Source: Bacillota bacterium
GTDB lineage: Bacteria > Bacillota > Clostridia > Christensenellales > SZUA-584
Assembly: GCA_023410595.1 (NCBI GenBank)
Contig: JAEYPO010000009.1
Location: 288,141-352,140, forward strand
DNA length: 64,000 bases
Reading direction: 5' to 3'
Part shown: piece after piece, positions 9,226-17,290 of the stretch
How positions within the stretch are numbered: position 1 is the first letter of the stretch
How the letters are laid out: every line of letters begins with the position of its first letter
Made by a program: the position numbers and the translations under genes
Notes under the pieces: generated by a model
The model's database searches: none
Told to the model about the DNA's origin: nothing
The model's input: only the letters and a program-made list of their open reading frames with translations

Positions 9226-9570
9226 TTAATACAGCTTTTCCGGGCCTATGCCCTCAACGATCATGCTATAGAGCTCGTCTATGTCGTTCTTAAAGTCGCC
9301 GTCCGACTGGCCTTCCTTCTGCGTAAGCTGCTCCAGTATTTCAAAGGTAAAGACGTCCTTGCCGTATCTTTGAAAATCGTCCTGCATAAGCTTGAAAGCG
9401 CAACCGCCTGTCGCCTGTGAAAATTCGAATCTGTTTTTTGAGCCCTGAATGTCCGTCGTTGCCGCGACATAGCTCTTGCCGTTTGCGGAATTCCTTACCG
9501 CGAACACGCCGCCATGAGCCCTTCGCGCCTTATACGAATTTATTATCTTCTTTCTGCTTTCTTTGTCCAT
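9226..9570 (-). CDS. GIY-YIG-like small protein
   Basis: A 114-residue protein resembling clostridial GIY-YIG family proteins: GGVFAVRNSANGKSYVAAT holds the first strand and loop, where the canonical GIY is GVF and YIG is YVA, followed by the helix region RFEFSQATG and FEILEQLTQKE. The substitutions of GIY and YIG mean nuclease activity is uncertain. Its start codon overlaps the stop of the upstream DUF6530-like gene (TAATG), and DUF2087 follows, so the three genes form a translationally linked operon. Confidence 0.65.
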   Translation of the reverse strand: MDKESRKKIINSYKARRAHGGVFAVRNSANGKSYVAATTDIQGSKNRFEFSQATGGCAFKLMQDDFQRYGKDVFTFEILEQLTQKEGQSDGDFKNDIDELYSMIVEGIGPEKLY

Positions 9571-10049
9571 TAGTATCCCATCTCCTCAAGTATGCGCCCG
9601 AGCGCCGCGAGCCGCTCGCCCATCAGCTCTCCGTCCTTGCTTAAAACATCTGAGAACAGCTTTATGTCCTCGTCTATCATAGGATTATCCGTGCATACGG
9701 CGACGTTCATGGCGTCGCCCTGCAGCCCTATTCGGTCTATACCGGGGTTAGAAGGATCGTACAGCTTCTCCATGCGGTATGCCTCGCGAAAATACTGCAT
9801 CCCCCTGCATACAAGTATCGCGAGGTCAATTACGCGGTGCAGCGGCAGTTCTTCCGACTGCCTCGACCACTTTTCGCCCGTATAGCGCCATACTTTAGCC
9901 GATATATCCACCTTGCCGCGGTCGTTCCATTGCGCGAGACCTAATGACAATCCCTTCGCGTCCGATTTATACGCATATCTGCCATCCACGTTATCGTAGT
10001 TTTCCGATACTATTACGGGTTTGTGTTTTAAAAATGTCGGTATCTTCAT
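9570..10049 (-). CDS. DUF6530-like conserved protein
   Basis: A 159-residue soluble protein starting MKIPTFLKHKPVIVSENYDN and containing GLSLGLAQWNDRGKVDISAK and LPLHRVIDLAILVCR. I believe it belongs to the family named DUF6530, but this is from memory. No catalytic motif is evident. It is first in the operon with the GIY-YIG and DUF2087 genes. Two 14-base direct repeats lie in the upstream region, suggesting regulation. Confidence 0.6.
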   Translation of the reverse strand: MKIPTFLKHKPVIVSENYDNVDGRYAYKSDAKGLSLGLAQWNDRGKVDISAKVWRYTGEKWSRQSEELPLHRVIDLAILVCRGMQYFREAYRMEKLYDPSNPGIDRIGLQGDAMNVAVCTDNPMIDEDIKLFSDVLSKDGELMGERLAALGRILEEMGY

Positions 10050-10063
10050 TTCATTATCTCCAT

Positions 10064-10102
10064 TTACTGATTTACTAATTCAATAATATACTGATTTACT
10101 AA
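10064..10102 (-). promoter_or_regulatory. 14-bp direct repeats upstream of the DUF6530-like operon
   Basis: TACTGATTTACTAA occurs exactly at 10065-10078 and 10089-10102, 24 bases apart, immediately upstream of the operon start at 10049. The second copy overlaps AT-rich sequence that could serve as the promoter. The arrangement suggests an operator for a dimeric or tandem-binding regulator. Confidence 0.45.
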
Positions 10103-10156
10103 ATAGCGCAATAGAAAAATTGCAGTATCGCGTTAACAGCTCCGCCATATTTTTAA

Positions 10157-10185
10157 TTGACTTTGGAAGCATGATTTGATATAGA
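10157..10185 (+). promoter_or_regulatory. Promoter for the small-gene unit at 10.24 kb
   Basis: TTGACT (10157-10162), 17 bases, TATAGA (10180-10185). It is followed 40 bases later by the ribosome site GGAGGAATACAAA and an ATG. Confidence 0.65.
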
Positions 10186-10240
10186 TATATATACTAATAA
10201 TTTACATCATCTCCAACATAAAGCTTTGGAGGAATACAAA

Positions 10241-10360
10241 ATGAGCGGAACACTGAAATTTATTATTATTTTCAGCTTTTTTACAGGAGGCGCTATTGGT
10301 TTTTTACTAATGTGCAGAAAGAAGACGTTCATTTCGAAAACACATTATTCTGAAAAATGA
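10241..10360 (+). CDS. Single-span small membrane protein, DUF3789-like
   Basis: A 39-codon gene with a clear ribosome site (TTTGGAGGAATACAAA before ATG) and a promoter upstream. The peptide is a short N-terminus, one transmembrane helix ending GGAIGFLLMC, and a basic tail. The G-rich end followed by MC resembles DUF3789-type peptides of mobile elements. Its base composition is AT-rich compared with flanking genes, which suggests acquisition. Confidence 0.6.
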   Translation: MSGTLKFIIIFSFFTGGAIGFLLMCRKKTFISKTHYSEK

Positions 10361-10405
10361 AGTGGAACAAAAAAGAAAACGATAAACTGGATAGTAAGGG
10401 CGTTC

Positions 10406-10687
10406 TTGGGCTCGATTTCGGTCATGTTGTTTGTTTTTATTACAATCCCAATGAGTATAGATATTCCCTGCCTGATTTCAGGCGATTATAAGACGTGTAA
10501 AGGAGTAGTTACTTCATATGAATACAATACTGGTTATAAGGGAAGAAACTTATTTTTAGGTCAGGATATAATGATCGATAACAATGAGCTGTTTACTTAT
10601 TATCTGGGGCCTGTTGTACAAGTGGACGAAATTGTAACAGTTGTTTATCTGCCAAACAGCAGGTTCGTATTAGAAGTTACCGAATAA
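10406..10687 (+). CDS. Hypothetical protein with one N-terminal membrane helix
   Basis: The reading frame gives a hydrophobic helix (SISVMLFVFITIPMSI) and then a soluble part with GVVTSYEYNTGYKGRN and VVQVDEIVTVVYLPNSRFVLEV, probably a small beta domain. No ATG is available at the 5' end: the frame runs back to the TGA of the preceding gene, with a TTG at 10406. An ATG at 10357 overlapping that stop (ATGA) would start MKWNKK, and a one-base slip in the following A-run would join it to this frame. Either the true start is TTG or the gene carries a frameshift. Function unknown. Confidence 0.45.
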   Translation: MGSISVMLFVFITIPMSIDIPCLISGDYKTCKGVVTSYEYNTGYKGRNLFLGQDIMIDNNELFTYYLGPVVQVDEIVTVVYLPNSRFVLEVTE

Positions 10688-10804
10688 ATCCTATAATAAA
10701 AGGTCGACACCCAGAGGGCAAGTTGAAAAGCGCTAACGCCAATAATATCAAAACAGCTCTCCTGACAGAAGATCGGTGCGGAGCATATTGAAAGGTTCAA
10801 AAAA

Positions 10805-11779
10805 CTATTTTGTTATCTCCATTGCCGCTTTTCTCACCGCTTCCACCGTAGGCACGAAGTTTTTTTCCAGCTCCTTCGAGAACGGCACGGGTATGTCGAG
10901 TCCTGCGAGTCTTTTAATGGGCGCCTTGAGATATGAAAACGCTTCGTCGCTGATTATTGCCGCTATTTCGCCGCCGAGGCCGCCCGTCTTGCACGCCTCG
11001 TGCACTATAAGCGCCCGACCCGTCTTTTTTACGGAGCTTATGATCGTCTCCTCATCGAGCGGTTTTAATGTCCGCAAATCCACTACCTCGGCGCTCACGC
11101 CCAGCTTAGCGAGCTTTTCCGCCGCCTCGAGGCATACATTAACCATCCTGCTGTACGTTATTACCGTAACGTCTTTTCCCTGCCGCTTAACGTCGGCCTT
11201 TCCTATGGGCAGAACGTAATCCTCCTCCGGCACCCCGCCCTCTTGCTTATACAGCAGCTTGTGCTCGAAGAATATTACGGGATTATTGTCCTTTATCGCG
11301 GCTTTCAGCAGCCCTTTGGCGTCATAAGGCGTTGAAGGCGCTATTACCTTAAGCCCCGGCACGTGGCAGAACCAGCTTTCGAGGCTCTGGCTGTGCTGCG
11401 CGGCCGCGCCCGTTCCGCTGCCTCCGGCGGTTCGCAGCACGAGCGGAACTTCGGCCTGACCGCCTGTCATAAACCTAAGCTTCGCGGCCTGGTTTACTAT
11501 CTGATCCATAGTTATCGTTACGAAATCCGAGAACATTATCTCAAATATCGGCCGCATTCCCGCGGCGGCGGCGCCTACCGCGGCGCCCGCTATGGCTGCC
11601 TCGGATATCGGTGTGTCCATCACGCGCTCGGGGCCGAATTCGTCTATCATCCCCGCGCTAACGCCGAACGAGCCGCCGTATACCCCCACGTCCTCACCCA
11701 GCAGGAACACATTACTGTCGCGCCTCATCTCCTCGCACATAGCCTCTTTTACCGCTTTTGCGTATGTTATAGTTCTCAC
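10805..11779 (-). CDS. 2-oxoacid dehydrogenase E1 component, beta subunit
   Basis: The transketolase-like beta subunit of a pyruvate, acetoin or branched-chain 2-oxoacid dehydrogenase. The 324-residue product shows the family start MRTITYAKAVKEAMCEEMRRD, LGEDVGVYGG, DTPISEAAIAG, the MTGGQAEVPLVLR segment and the C-terminal EKNFVPTVEAV. It starts with GTG overlapping the alpha-subunit stop (GTGA). Neither E2 (lipoyl acyltransferase) nor E3 (lipoamide dehydrogenase) is nearby, so the substrate cannot be fixed; acetoin or pyruvate is most likely. Confidence 0.9.
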   Translation of the reverse strand: MRTITYAKAVKEAMCEEMRRDSNVFLLGEDVGVYGGSFGVSAGMIDEFGPERVMDTPISEAAIAGAAVGAAAAGMRPIFEIMFSDFVTITMDQIVNQAAKLRFMTGGQAEVPLVLRTAGGSGTGAAAQHSQSLESWFCHVPGLKVIAPSTPYDAKGLLKAAIKDNNPVIFFEHKLLYKQEGGVPEEDYVLPIGKADVKRQGKDVTVITYSRMVNVCLEAAEKLAKLGVSAEVVDLRTLKPLDEETIISSVKKTGRALIVHEACKTGGLGGEIAAIISDEAFSYLKAPIKRLAGLDIPVPFSKELEKNFVPTVEAVRKAAMEITK

Positions 11780-12762
11780 TGCTTTATTCCCCCCTCGGTT
11801 TTTAGGGGCTCTGAATAAACATTATCCATTATCGTATCCAAAGACGGGTATGGACTGCTTTGCGCAAACCGCACAGCCTCGTCGATTATCCCCGCTGCTT
11901 TTGCTTTTGCCTCTTCCGTCTCCTCCGCAGAAAATCCGTTTTCCAGCATAAAGCGCTCCATGCGCTTAATAGGGTCTTTCCTGCGCCACGCGTCGATTTC
12001 GCTTTTGCTCCTGTATACGTTTTTGTCGCTCTTGGAATGGCCCGCTATCCTGTATGTATTGCATACCAAAAGCATCGGGCCGTTTTGCCTGACATACGCT
12101 CTCGCCTCAAGCGCCGCCTCGTATACGGCAAGCGCGTCGTTGCCATCCACGCTTTGCCCAAGAATACCGTAGCTTTGCGCGCGCACCGCTATATCGCTTA
12201 TGTTCATCGACTTTTTAACGGACATCGACATGCCGTACAGGTTGTTCTCGCAGACGAACAGCAGCGGCAGCTTCCATACGGAAGCAAGGTTCGCCGCCTC
12301 GTGGAAGCTCCCCTCGTTGGAAGCGCCGTCCCCGAAAAAGCACACCGTTATATTTCCTATTCCCTTTTTCTTGGCCGCGAGCGCCACGCCCGCCGCTATC
12401 GGGCAGCCTCCGCCCACTATGCCGTTCTCTCCGAAGTTTCCGTTCTTTATATCCGCCATGTGCATCGAACCGCCCCTGCCGCGGCTGCACCCCGTCTCGC
12501 GGCCTAAAAGCTCGGCCATCATGGCATCAATATCCATTCCTTTCGATATGCAGTGCCCGTGGCCGCGGTGAGTCGACGTAATATAGTCCTGCGGCTCCAG
12601 CGCGGCGCATACGCCCGCCGCAACCGCTTCTTCGCCTGTGTAAAGATGCGTCGTTCCGTGTATCTGCCCTTTTGCGAACAGCTCCGCGGCCTTTTCCTCA
12701 AACATGCGCGAAAGAAGCATTTTATTGTAAATACCGAGTACAGTACACTTGTCCAGCTTCAA
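11776..12762 (-). CDS. 2-oxoacid dehydrogenase E1 component, alpha subunit
   Basis: The thiamine diphosphate-binding alpha subunit. The TPP motif is FFGDGASNEGSFHEAANLAS, preceded by GRGGSMHMAD and the catalytic-loop GHGHCISKG segment. I choose the TTG at 12762 (328 residues, starting KLDKCTVLGIYNKML) because AAGGAGG lies six bases upstream; a GTG one codon earlier is too close to it. A strong promoter lies 30 bases further upstream. The beta gene overlaps its stop. The pair is an isolated E1. Confidence 0.9.
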   Translation of the reverse strand: MKLDKCTVLGIYNKMLLSRMFEEKAAELFAKGQIHGTTHLYTGEEAVAAGVCAALEPQDYITSTHRGHGHCISKGMDIDAMMAELLGRETGCSRGRGGSMHMADIKNGNFGENGIVGGGCPIAAGVALAAKKKGIGNITVCFFGDGASNEGSFHEAANLASVWKLPLLFVCENNLYGMSMSVKKSMNISDIAVRAQSYGILGQSVDGNDALAVYEAALEARAYVRQNGPMLLVCNTYRIAGHSKSDKNVYRSKSEIDAWRRKDPIKRMERFMLENGFSAEETEEAKAKAAGIIDEAVRFAQSSPYPSLDTIMDNVYSEPLKTEGGIKQ

Positions 12763-12790
12763 CACCGGCCTCCTTAAAAAGACTACCGTT

Positions 12791-12819
12791 ATTTTATGTT
12801 CATTGCCGCCATATGTCAA
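12791..12819 (-). promoter_or_regulatory. Promoter of the E1 alpha-beta operon
   Basis: Read on the minus strand: TTGACA (12819-12814), a 17-base spacer and TAAAAT (12796-12791), followed by AAGGAGG and the TTG start at 12762. Confidence 0.8.
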
Positions 12820-12858
12820 CTATATAATTAACGATATTCAATAAATGTTTGTTAATAT

Positions 12859-12996
12859 TCAATAATTGATGCGCTGGCGCACGACTTCCCTGAAGATTGG
12901 CAGCTTCACGCAGGAAAGAATTATACCCGCAGCCATAACGAACGCCACAACGATAATAACAATGGCTATTAACGACAGTTCTAATTTCTTTTTCAT
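12859..12996 (-). CDS. Possible 45-residue membrane peptide
   Basis: An ATG at 12996 opens 45 codons: a basic start (MKKKLELS), one long transmembrane helix (about residues 8-29) and an amphipathic, positively charged end with FREVVRQRIN. The lysine-helix-basic layout is typical of real small membrane peptides. The ribosome site is poor and no promoter is obvious. It fills most of the 370-base gap between the E1 promoter and the EamA gene. Confidence 0.35.
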   Translation of the reverse strand: MKKKLELSLIAIVIIVVAFVMAAGIILSCVKLPIFREVVRQRINY

Positions 12997-13139
12997 ACCC
13001 GTAACCGCAACAGTTTTTATGATACTTATTAATACGGTCGGTTTGTTAGAACTTTTTTGTAATAAACGACAATCCGGCGCTCATATATGATAACTATATA
13101 TTTAATTAACTATGTAATTTCAGGAGAATGTATTCGCTT

Positions 13140-13583
13140 ATGGATTCACCCGGCAAAAGCAACTTAACGGTCGTAATACTCGCGCTCATAGGCATGGTAT
13201 GCTGGGGCATAACGCCGCTGTTCGTAAAGCTGGGCCTTAAGGATATAGACCCGCACATAGGCCTTGCCATACGCACAGCGTCTACGACAATAATACTCAC
13301 GGGCTGGATGATAGCGGACGGCAGCTTCTCGCGCCTTACCATGGTGCCCGCTTCCGCGCTCATATTTCTCATCATAGAGGCGTTCATAGCTACGTTCGTA
13401 GGGGATCTTGCTTACTTCGCGGCCATAAAGAACGGCTCCGTGTCGCTTGTCGCGATAATACTCTCCTGTTCGCCGCTCGTTACAATGCTTTTATCCATGC
13501 TCTTTCTGCACGAAGCCGTTACCGGCACCAAAATAGCGGGTTCGCTGCTGATAATAGGCGGCATCGTGCTCACGCTGCAGTAG
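13140..13583 (+). CDS. Half-size EamA-family transporter
   Basis: A membrane protein of about 147 residues with a single EamA/DMT domain of five predicted helices (starts VVILALIGMVCWGITPLFVK; ends AGSLLIIGGIVLTLQ). Full DMT exporters carry two such domains; one-domain members must dimerise. AGGAG lies at 13122-13126; the ATG at 13128 is only one base from it and the ATG at 13140 thirteen bases, so the start is uncertain and 13140 is preferred. No partner gene is adjacent. Substrate unknown. Confidence 0.8.
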   Translation: MDSPGKSNLTVVILALIGMVCWGITPLFVKLGLKDIDPHIGLAIRTASTTIILTGWMIADGSFSRLTMVPASALIFLIIEAFIATFVGDLAYFAAIKNGSVSLVAIILSCSPLVTMLLSMLFLHEAVTGTKIAGSLLIIGGIVLTLQ

Positions 13584-13594
13584 CCGATAACCTG

Positions 13595-15049
13595 TCAGTC
13601 AGTACCCAGTACGCGTATATACTCGGTGCTTGGGTCGGTCGCCCCCTGCAGCTCGCAGCGCTCTTCTTTCAGTACGCTTATATATTCCACTATATCTTTC
13701 GTGATGCGCTCCCCTATGCAAAGCACGGGTATGCCGGGCGGATACGCCATTATCATCTCTCCGGCTATCTCTCCCACAGAGCTTGCGAGCGGTATAACCC
13801 TCTTGGGGCTGTAAAACGCGTCGCGCGGCAGAACTATCATCTTGGGAGTGTCGGGCAGCTCGGTTATCTTCCTGCGCTCCTTTATGCTTGAGCTTAAGGA
13901 TATGTCCTTAAGAGCGTTTACGAACGCTTCTACGTCCTCCCTCCTGTCGCCTATCGATATGATGGAAAGTATGTTGTAAAGGTCCGCAAGCTCTACCTGT
14001 ATGTTGTACTTCTCGCGTAGCAACAGCTCTACCGAGCGCCCGGAGCGCCCCAGCGACGTCACGTGCACGCCGAGCTTTGTTTCGTCAAAGTCAAAGCAAC
14101 CCGGGCTGCCTGCAAGTTCTGGGCCGAACGCTATGAGGCCGTCCGTGCCGTTTATCTCGCCGCGCGCCCGGCGCGCCAGTTCCAGCGCCTTTCCAAGCAA
14201 CTGTTCGCCACTGAGCGCAAGCTGCTTTCTCGCGACGTCCAGCGAGCACATCAGAGGATATGACGCGCTCGACGTGTACATAAGCCCCAGTGCGTGCAGC
14301 ACCCTGTCTTCGTCTATGATATCGCTGTTTGCAAGCAGCGCGGAAGACTGCGTCATCGATCCGCCCGTCTTATGCACGCTTATAGCGGAGAGATCGGCGC
14401 CCGCCCATATGGCCGGCACGGCGAAATCGGGGTGAAAATAGAAGTGCGTGCCGTGCGCCTCGTCCGCTATTACCGCCATTGCGTACTCGTGCGCTATGTC
14501 TATGATATGCCTTATATTAGAGCAGGGGCCGTAATATGTGGGATTAATAACGAGTATCGCCTTTGCCCTCGGGTGCTCTTTTATCGCCTGCTCCGCACTC
14601 TCCTCCGTTACCCCCATTGCTATGCCCAGCTTGTGGTTTATTACCGGCTGCATGTACACAGGTATAGCGCCCGAGAGTATTATGCCGTTTATAACGGACT
14701 TGTGCATATTGCGCGGCACTATTATCTCGCTGCCCGGCTCGCATGCGCTCAAGATCATAGCCTGCACGCCCGACGTCGTGCCGTTTACGAGGAAGTATGC
14801 CTGCCGTGCCCCGAAAGCCTCGGCAAACAGCTGCTGCGACTCCTTTATGACGCCCACTGGATGGTTTACAAAGTCAAGGTCGTCCATGCCGTTAGCGTCC
14901 ATCTGCATTACGCGCCGCCCGATGTATTCGGCATATTCAGGCAGACCTCTTCCCTGCTTGTGCCCCGGTACGTGGAACTGCACGACACCGTCGTCCACAT
15001 ACTTTTTGACCGCGTCAAATAAAGGAGTAGCGTTCTGATTCAAGCACAA
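13595..15049 (-). CDS. Orn/Lys/Arg decarboxylase, fold type I
   Basis: A pyridoxal phosphate enzyme of the SpeA/LdcC/Cad group that decarboxylates arginine, lysine or ornithine to a polyamine or its precursor. The 484-residue product has FHVPGHKQG (residues 25-33), the cofactor-binding DEAHG (196-200) and the Schiff-base lysine in SVHKTGGSMTQ (K227). It lacks the N-terminal response-regulator-like domain of the large enterobacterial enzymes, as usual in Firmicutes. The start is a TTG with AGGGAG ten bases upstream. No polyamine synthesis genes follow, so the substrate stays open. Confidence 0.92.
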   Translation of the reverse strand: MCLNQNATPLFDAVKKYVDDGVVQFHVPGHKQGRGLPEYAEYIGRRVMQMDANGMDDLDFVNHPVGVIKESQQLFAEAFGARQAYFLVNGTTSGVQAMILSACEPGSEIIVPRNMHKSVINGIILSGAIPVYMQPVINHKLGIAMGVTEESAEQAIKEHPRAKAILVINPTYYGPCSNIRHIIDIAHEYAMAVIADEAHGTHFYFHPDFAVPAIWAGADLSAISVHKTGGSMTQSSALLANSDIIDEDRVLHALGLMYTSSASYPLMCSLDVARKQLALSGEQLLGKALELARRARGEINGTDGLIAFGPELAGSPGCFDFDETKLGVHVTSLGRSGRSVELLLREKYNIQVELADLYNILSIISIGDRREDVEAFVNALKDISLSSSIKERRKITELPDTPKMIVLPRDAFYSPKRVIPLASSVGEIAGEMIMAYPPGIPVLCIGERITKDIVEYISVLKEERCELQGATDPSTEYIRVLGTD

Positions 15050-15113
15050 TAAACAAACACTCCCTTTCGGAAAATACTAGTTTACAATATTCAGTTGGCC
15101 GTAATGTGGTGTC

Positions 15114-16274
15114 TTAAGAAGGGTAATCCATTTTGATAAGTATGAATTTGATATCGCTGTCGTTCCAGCCAAGATCCCACGGCACGTGGTAACGATCCGT
15201 TGTGTGCGTGTTGACAAGCGGGTAGCCTTTAGAGTCCGCCCCTGTTACAATCGAGTTGTGTACCACCTTGCCTTTCTCCTGATATGCTATGACGTCGCCG
15301 GGTATGAGCTTATACGCTTCCTTATACACCTGGCTGTACGTGCCCTTTATCAGCTGATAGCCTCTGCCGCTCCAAACTAGGTAGCCTGCCAGCCCCGAAG
15401 CGTTGCACCACGCTCTCGACCCGGAGTTTCCCGAATACGTCCATCCGCCGCCCGTTTTAAAGCCTCCTTCATGAAGCACCTGCGAAACGTAGTTTGAGCA
15501 GTCGCCGCCTCTGCCGCTGTAGTTGGGATAATCAGGGTTATATCCGTATCCGTTTGTCCCATCGGATGCCGCTCCCGCCCAGCGGTCGGCGTACTCTGCC
15601 GCCTTTACTCTCCGATCGGAAATCGCGCTGAAATCCGCAGGAGCCTGCGACAGTACAAACTGCTTTACCTCGTCGCCCTCAAACGCTTTATGGTTGAGCG
15701 AATCCTGAAACGGATCGAGGTACCACTCGCGCGTTATTATCCACGAGCCTTCAGTCGCGCCCGGTATCAGGTCCAATGAATGATAAGTGCCTACGCGGAA
15801 CATGTTCTCTGTTTCGGGCGTATCCTCATACGCATATACGTACTCTGTGGATACTACCGCGTAAAACGCGTAGCCTCTCCCCACTTTTTTTACGCGTTTA
15901 ATTTCGATGCTGCTGGTTGCGCTTTTAAACTGCGCGCCCTGGCGCTCTCCCCAATCTTTTAAATACTCCGCGCGCTTAACCTCGAGCTCGTACGCCCAGC
16001 GGCTGTTTCTCTCGCCCAAAGCGTACATCTCTTTCAACTCTTCCGTCGTACCTTTAAGCAGTATGCTGTCCCGCTTCTCAAATATACTTTTCAGTATGCC
16101 GTCCCAGTCATATTGCAGCGTTGGCTCGGGCGACTTGCTTGCCGCGGGCAATAAAGCCGCGGCAGGCACATCGCCGTACCGTAGCAAAAGCGATACGAAC
16201 ACGAGCGCGGCAAGTATTATTATATAGCTGCCTATCCTTAAAAAATACCGCTTATCCACCTTAAAACCGGACAT
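15114..16274 (-). CDS. Membrane-anchored putative amidase (Cys/His)
   Basis: A 386-residue protein with one N-terminal membrane helix (about residues 12-30) and an extracytoplasmic part. The C-terminal 160 residues match the putative amidase domain found in clostridial surface proteins: the start with DCSNYVSQVLHEGG (catalytic Cys in GGDCSNYVSQ), W/G-rich middle, PGDVIAYQEKGKVVHNSIVTG with the catalytic His, and the closing LVNTHTTDRYHVPW. The middle region is a helical stalk (about residues 50-200). Its substrate is probably a peptide or amide bond in the cell wall. Confidence 0.85.
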   Translation of the reverse strand: MSGFKVDKRYFLRIGSYIIILAALVFVSLLLRYGDVPAAALLPAASKSPEPTLQYDWDGILKSIFEKRDSILLKGTTEELKEMYALGERNSRWAYELEVKRAEYLKDWGERQGAQFKSATSSIEIKRVKKVGRGYAFYAVVSTEYVYAYEDTPETENMFRVGTYHSLDLIPGATEGSWIITREWYLDPFQDSLNHKAFEGDEVKQFVLSQAPADFSAISDRRVKAAEYADRWAGAASDGTNGYGYNPDYPNYSGRGGDCSNYVSQVLHEGGFKTGGGWTYSGNSGSRAWCNASGLAGYLVWSGRGYQLIKGTYSQVYKEAYKLIPGDVIAYQEKGKVVHNSIVTGADSKGYPLVNTHTTDRYHVPWDLGWNDSDIKFILIKMDYPS

Positions 16275-16413
16275 ATCCCGCCCCTTAAAGCTTAATCATA
16301 TAAATCTTATGCGACGGGGCTTTCCGGTAGAATAAAGACAGCACACCCGCCTTTTACCAAAATACTGCGCTGTGCATATAATAATGCGAAGTATTATTTC
16401 GGGAGGCACAGCT

Positions 16414-17256
16414 ATGCCGCAGTTACCGGTACTTAGGAGATATTACGAGGGCCCGTCCGTCAGGCTGCTACAGACGAACCTATACGGGCTAAATCAAAAT
16501 TACAACGGACTTATGATAACAGGAGTGTTTGATTCGCTTACCGAGGAAGTTGTCAGAAATTTTCAGGCGGAGCACAGGCTCGTACCCGACGGTATAGTGG
16601 GCCCCGCCACGTGGGGCGTGCTGCTCGAAGAGGTGAGACGCGTACAGAACAGGCTGAATTCAGCGGGCTTCAATGCGGGCCCCGCCGACGGCATATTCGG
16701 CCCCAGAACAACAGACGCCACTGAGAGGTTTCAGAGCGCAAACGGCCTTACAGTGACGGGCACCGTAACGCCCCGTACGCGTCAGCAGCTTTTCAATCCG
16801 GACCGCACCGACGATTACGACACACGCCCTACATCCACGAGCCTTGATTCGCTTAACCCGTACGTAGCGACGCTTGCGCGGCGCTTCCTTGACCTTGCAA
16901 AGGCAAACGGCATAGACGTGCAGATAATCTCCGCGTTCCGCAGCTGGGACGAACAGGACAGACTGTACGCGCAGGGGCGCACGGCGCCGGGTTCAATAGT
17001 TACCGACGCGATGGGAGGCGATTCGTACCACAACTGGGGTCTCGCATTCGACGTTGCGCCGGTTGTAAACGGCGTCGTCGACTGGACCGCTATAGATCTT
17101 TTTAACAGATTGGGCGAACTCGGACAGCAGGTAGGGCTTGAATGGGGCGGCAACTGGACGACGTACCAGGTAGCGCTTATCGACCGGCCGCACTTTCAGT
17201 ATACGTTCGACCTCTCTACGCAGCAGCTGCTGGAAGGCGCGCGCCCTCCGGGATAA
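16414..17256 (+). CDS. Peptidoglycan-binding M15 peptidase (endolysin-like)
   Basis: A 280-residue enzyme with two tandem peptidoglycan-binding type 1 domains (GPSVRLLQTNL and VRRVQNRLNSAG begin them; each ends with a DGIVGPAT / DGIFGPRT loop) and a C-terminal L-alanyl-D-glutamate peptidase domain of M15 (CwlK) type, with ISAFRSWDEQDRLYAQGR, the zinc motif SYHNWGLAFDV and RPHFQYT. The ATG follows GGGAGG with seven-base spacing. There is no signal peptide, unlike most autolysins, so release may need lysis, mother-cell death or a holin. Confidence 0.9.
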   Translation: MPQLPVLRRYYEGPSVRLLQTNLYGLNQNYNGLMITGVFDSLTEEVVRNFQAEHRLVPDGIVGPATWGVLLEEVRRVQNRLNSAGFNAGPADGIFGPRTTDATERFQSANGLTVTGTVTPRTRQQLFNPDRTDDYDTRPTSTSLDSLNPYVATLARRFLDLAKANGIDVQIISAFRSWDEQDRLYAQGRTAPGSIVTDAMGGDSYHNWGLAFDVAPVVNGVVDWTAIDLFNRLGELGQQVGLEWGGNWTTYQVALIDRPHFQYTFDLSTQQLLEGARPPG

Positions 17257-17258
17257 TT

Positions 17259-17289
17259 ACCCCAAAAAGTCTCACAGCTTTTCTGGGGT
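17259..17289. repeat. 40-bp palindromic element, copy 1 (between convergent genes)
   Basis: ACCCCAAAAAG, loop TCTCACAG, CTTTTCTGGGGT. It has the family stem and loop without the usual tail, and occupies the 34-base gap between the M15 peptidase stop and the glycosylase stop, so it may also act as a terminator for both. Confidence 0.75.
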
Positions 17290-17290
17290 A

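Noticed and set aside
9226..9570. Intron homing endonuclease
   Set aside because: The GIY-YIG-like gene lies in an operon, has altered motif residues and no intron around it.
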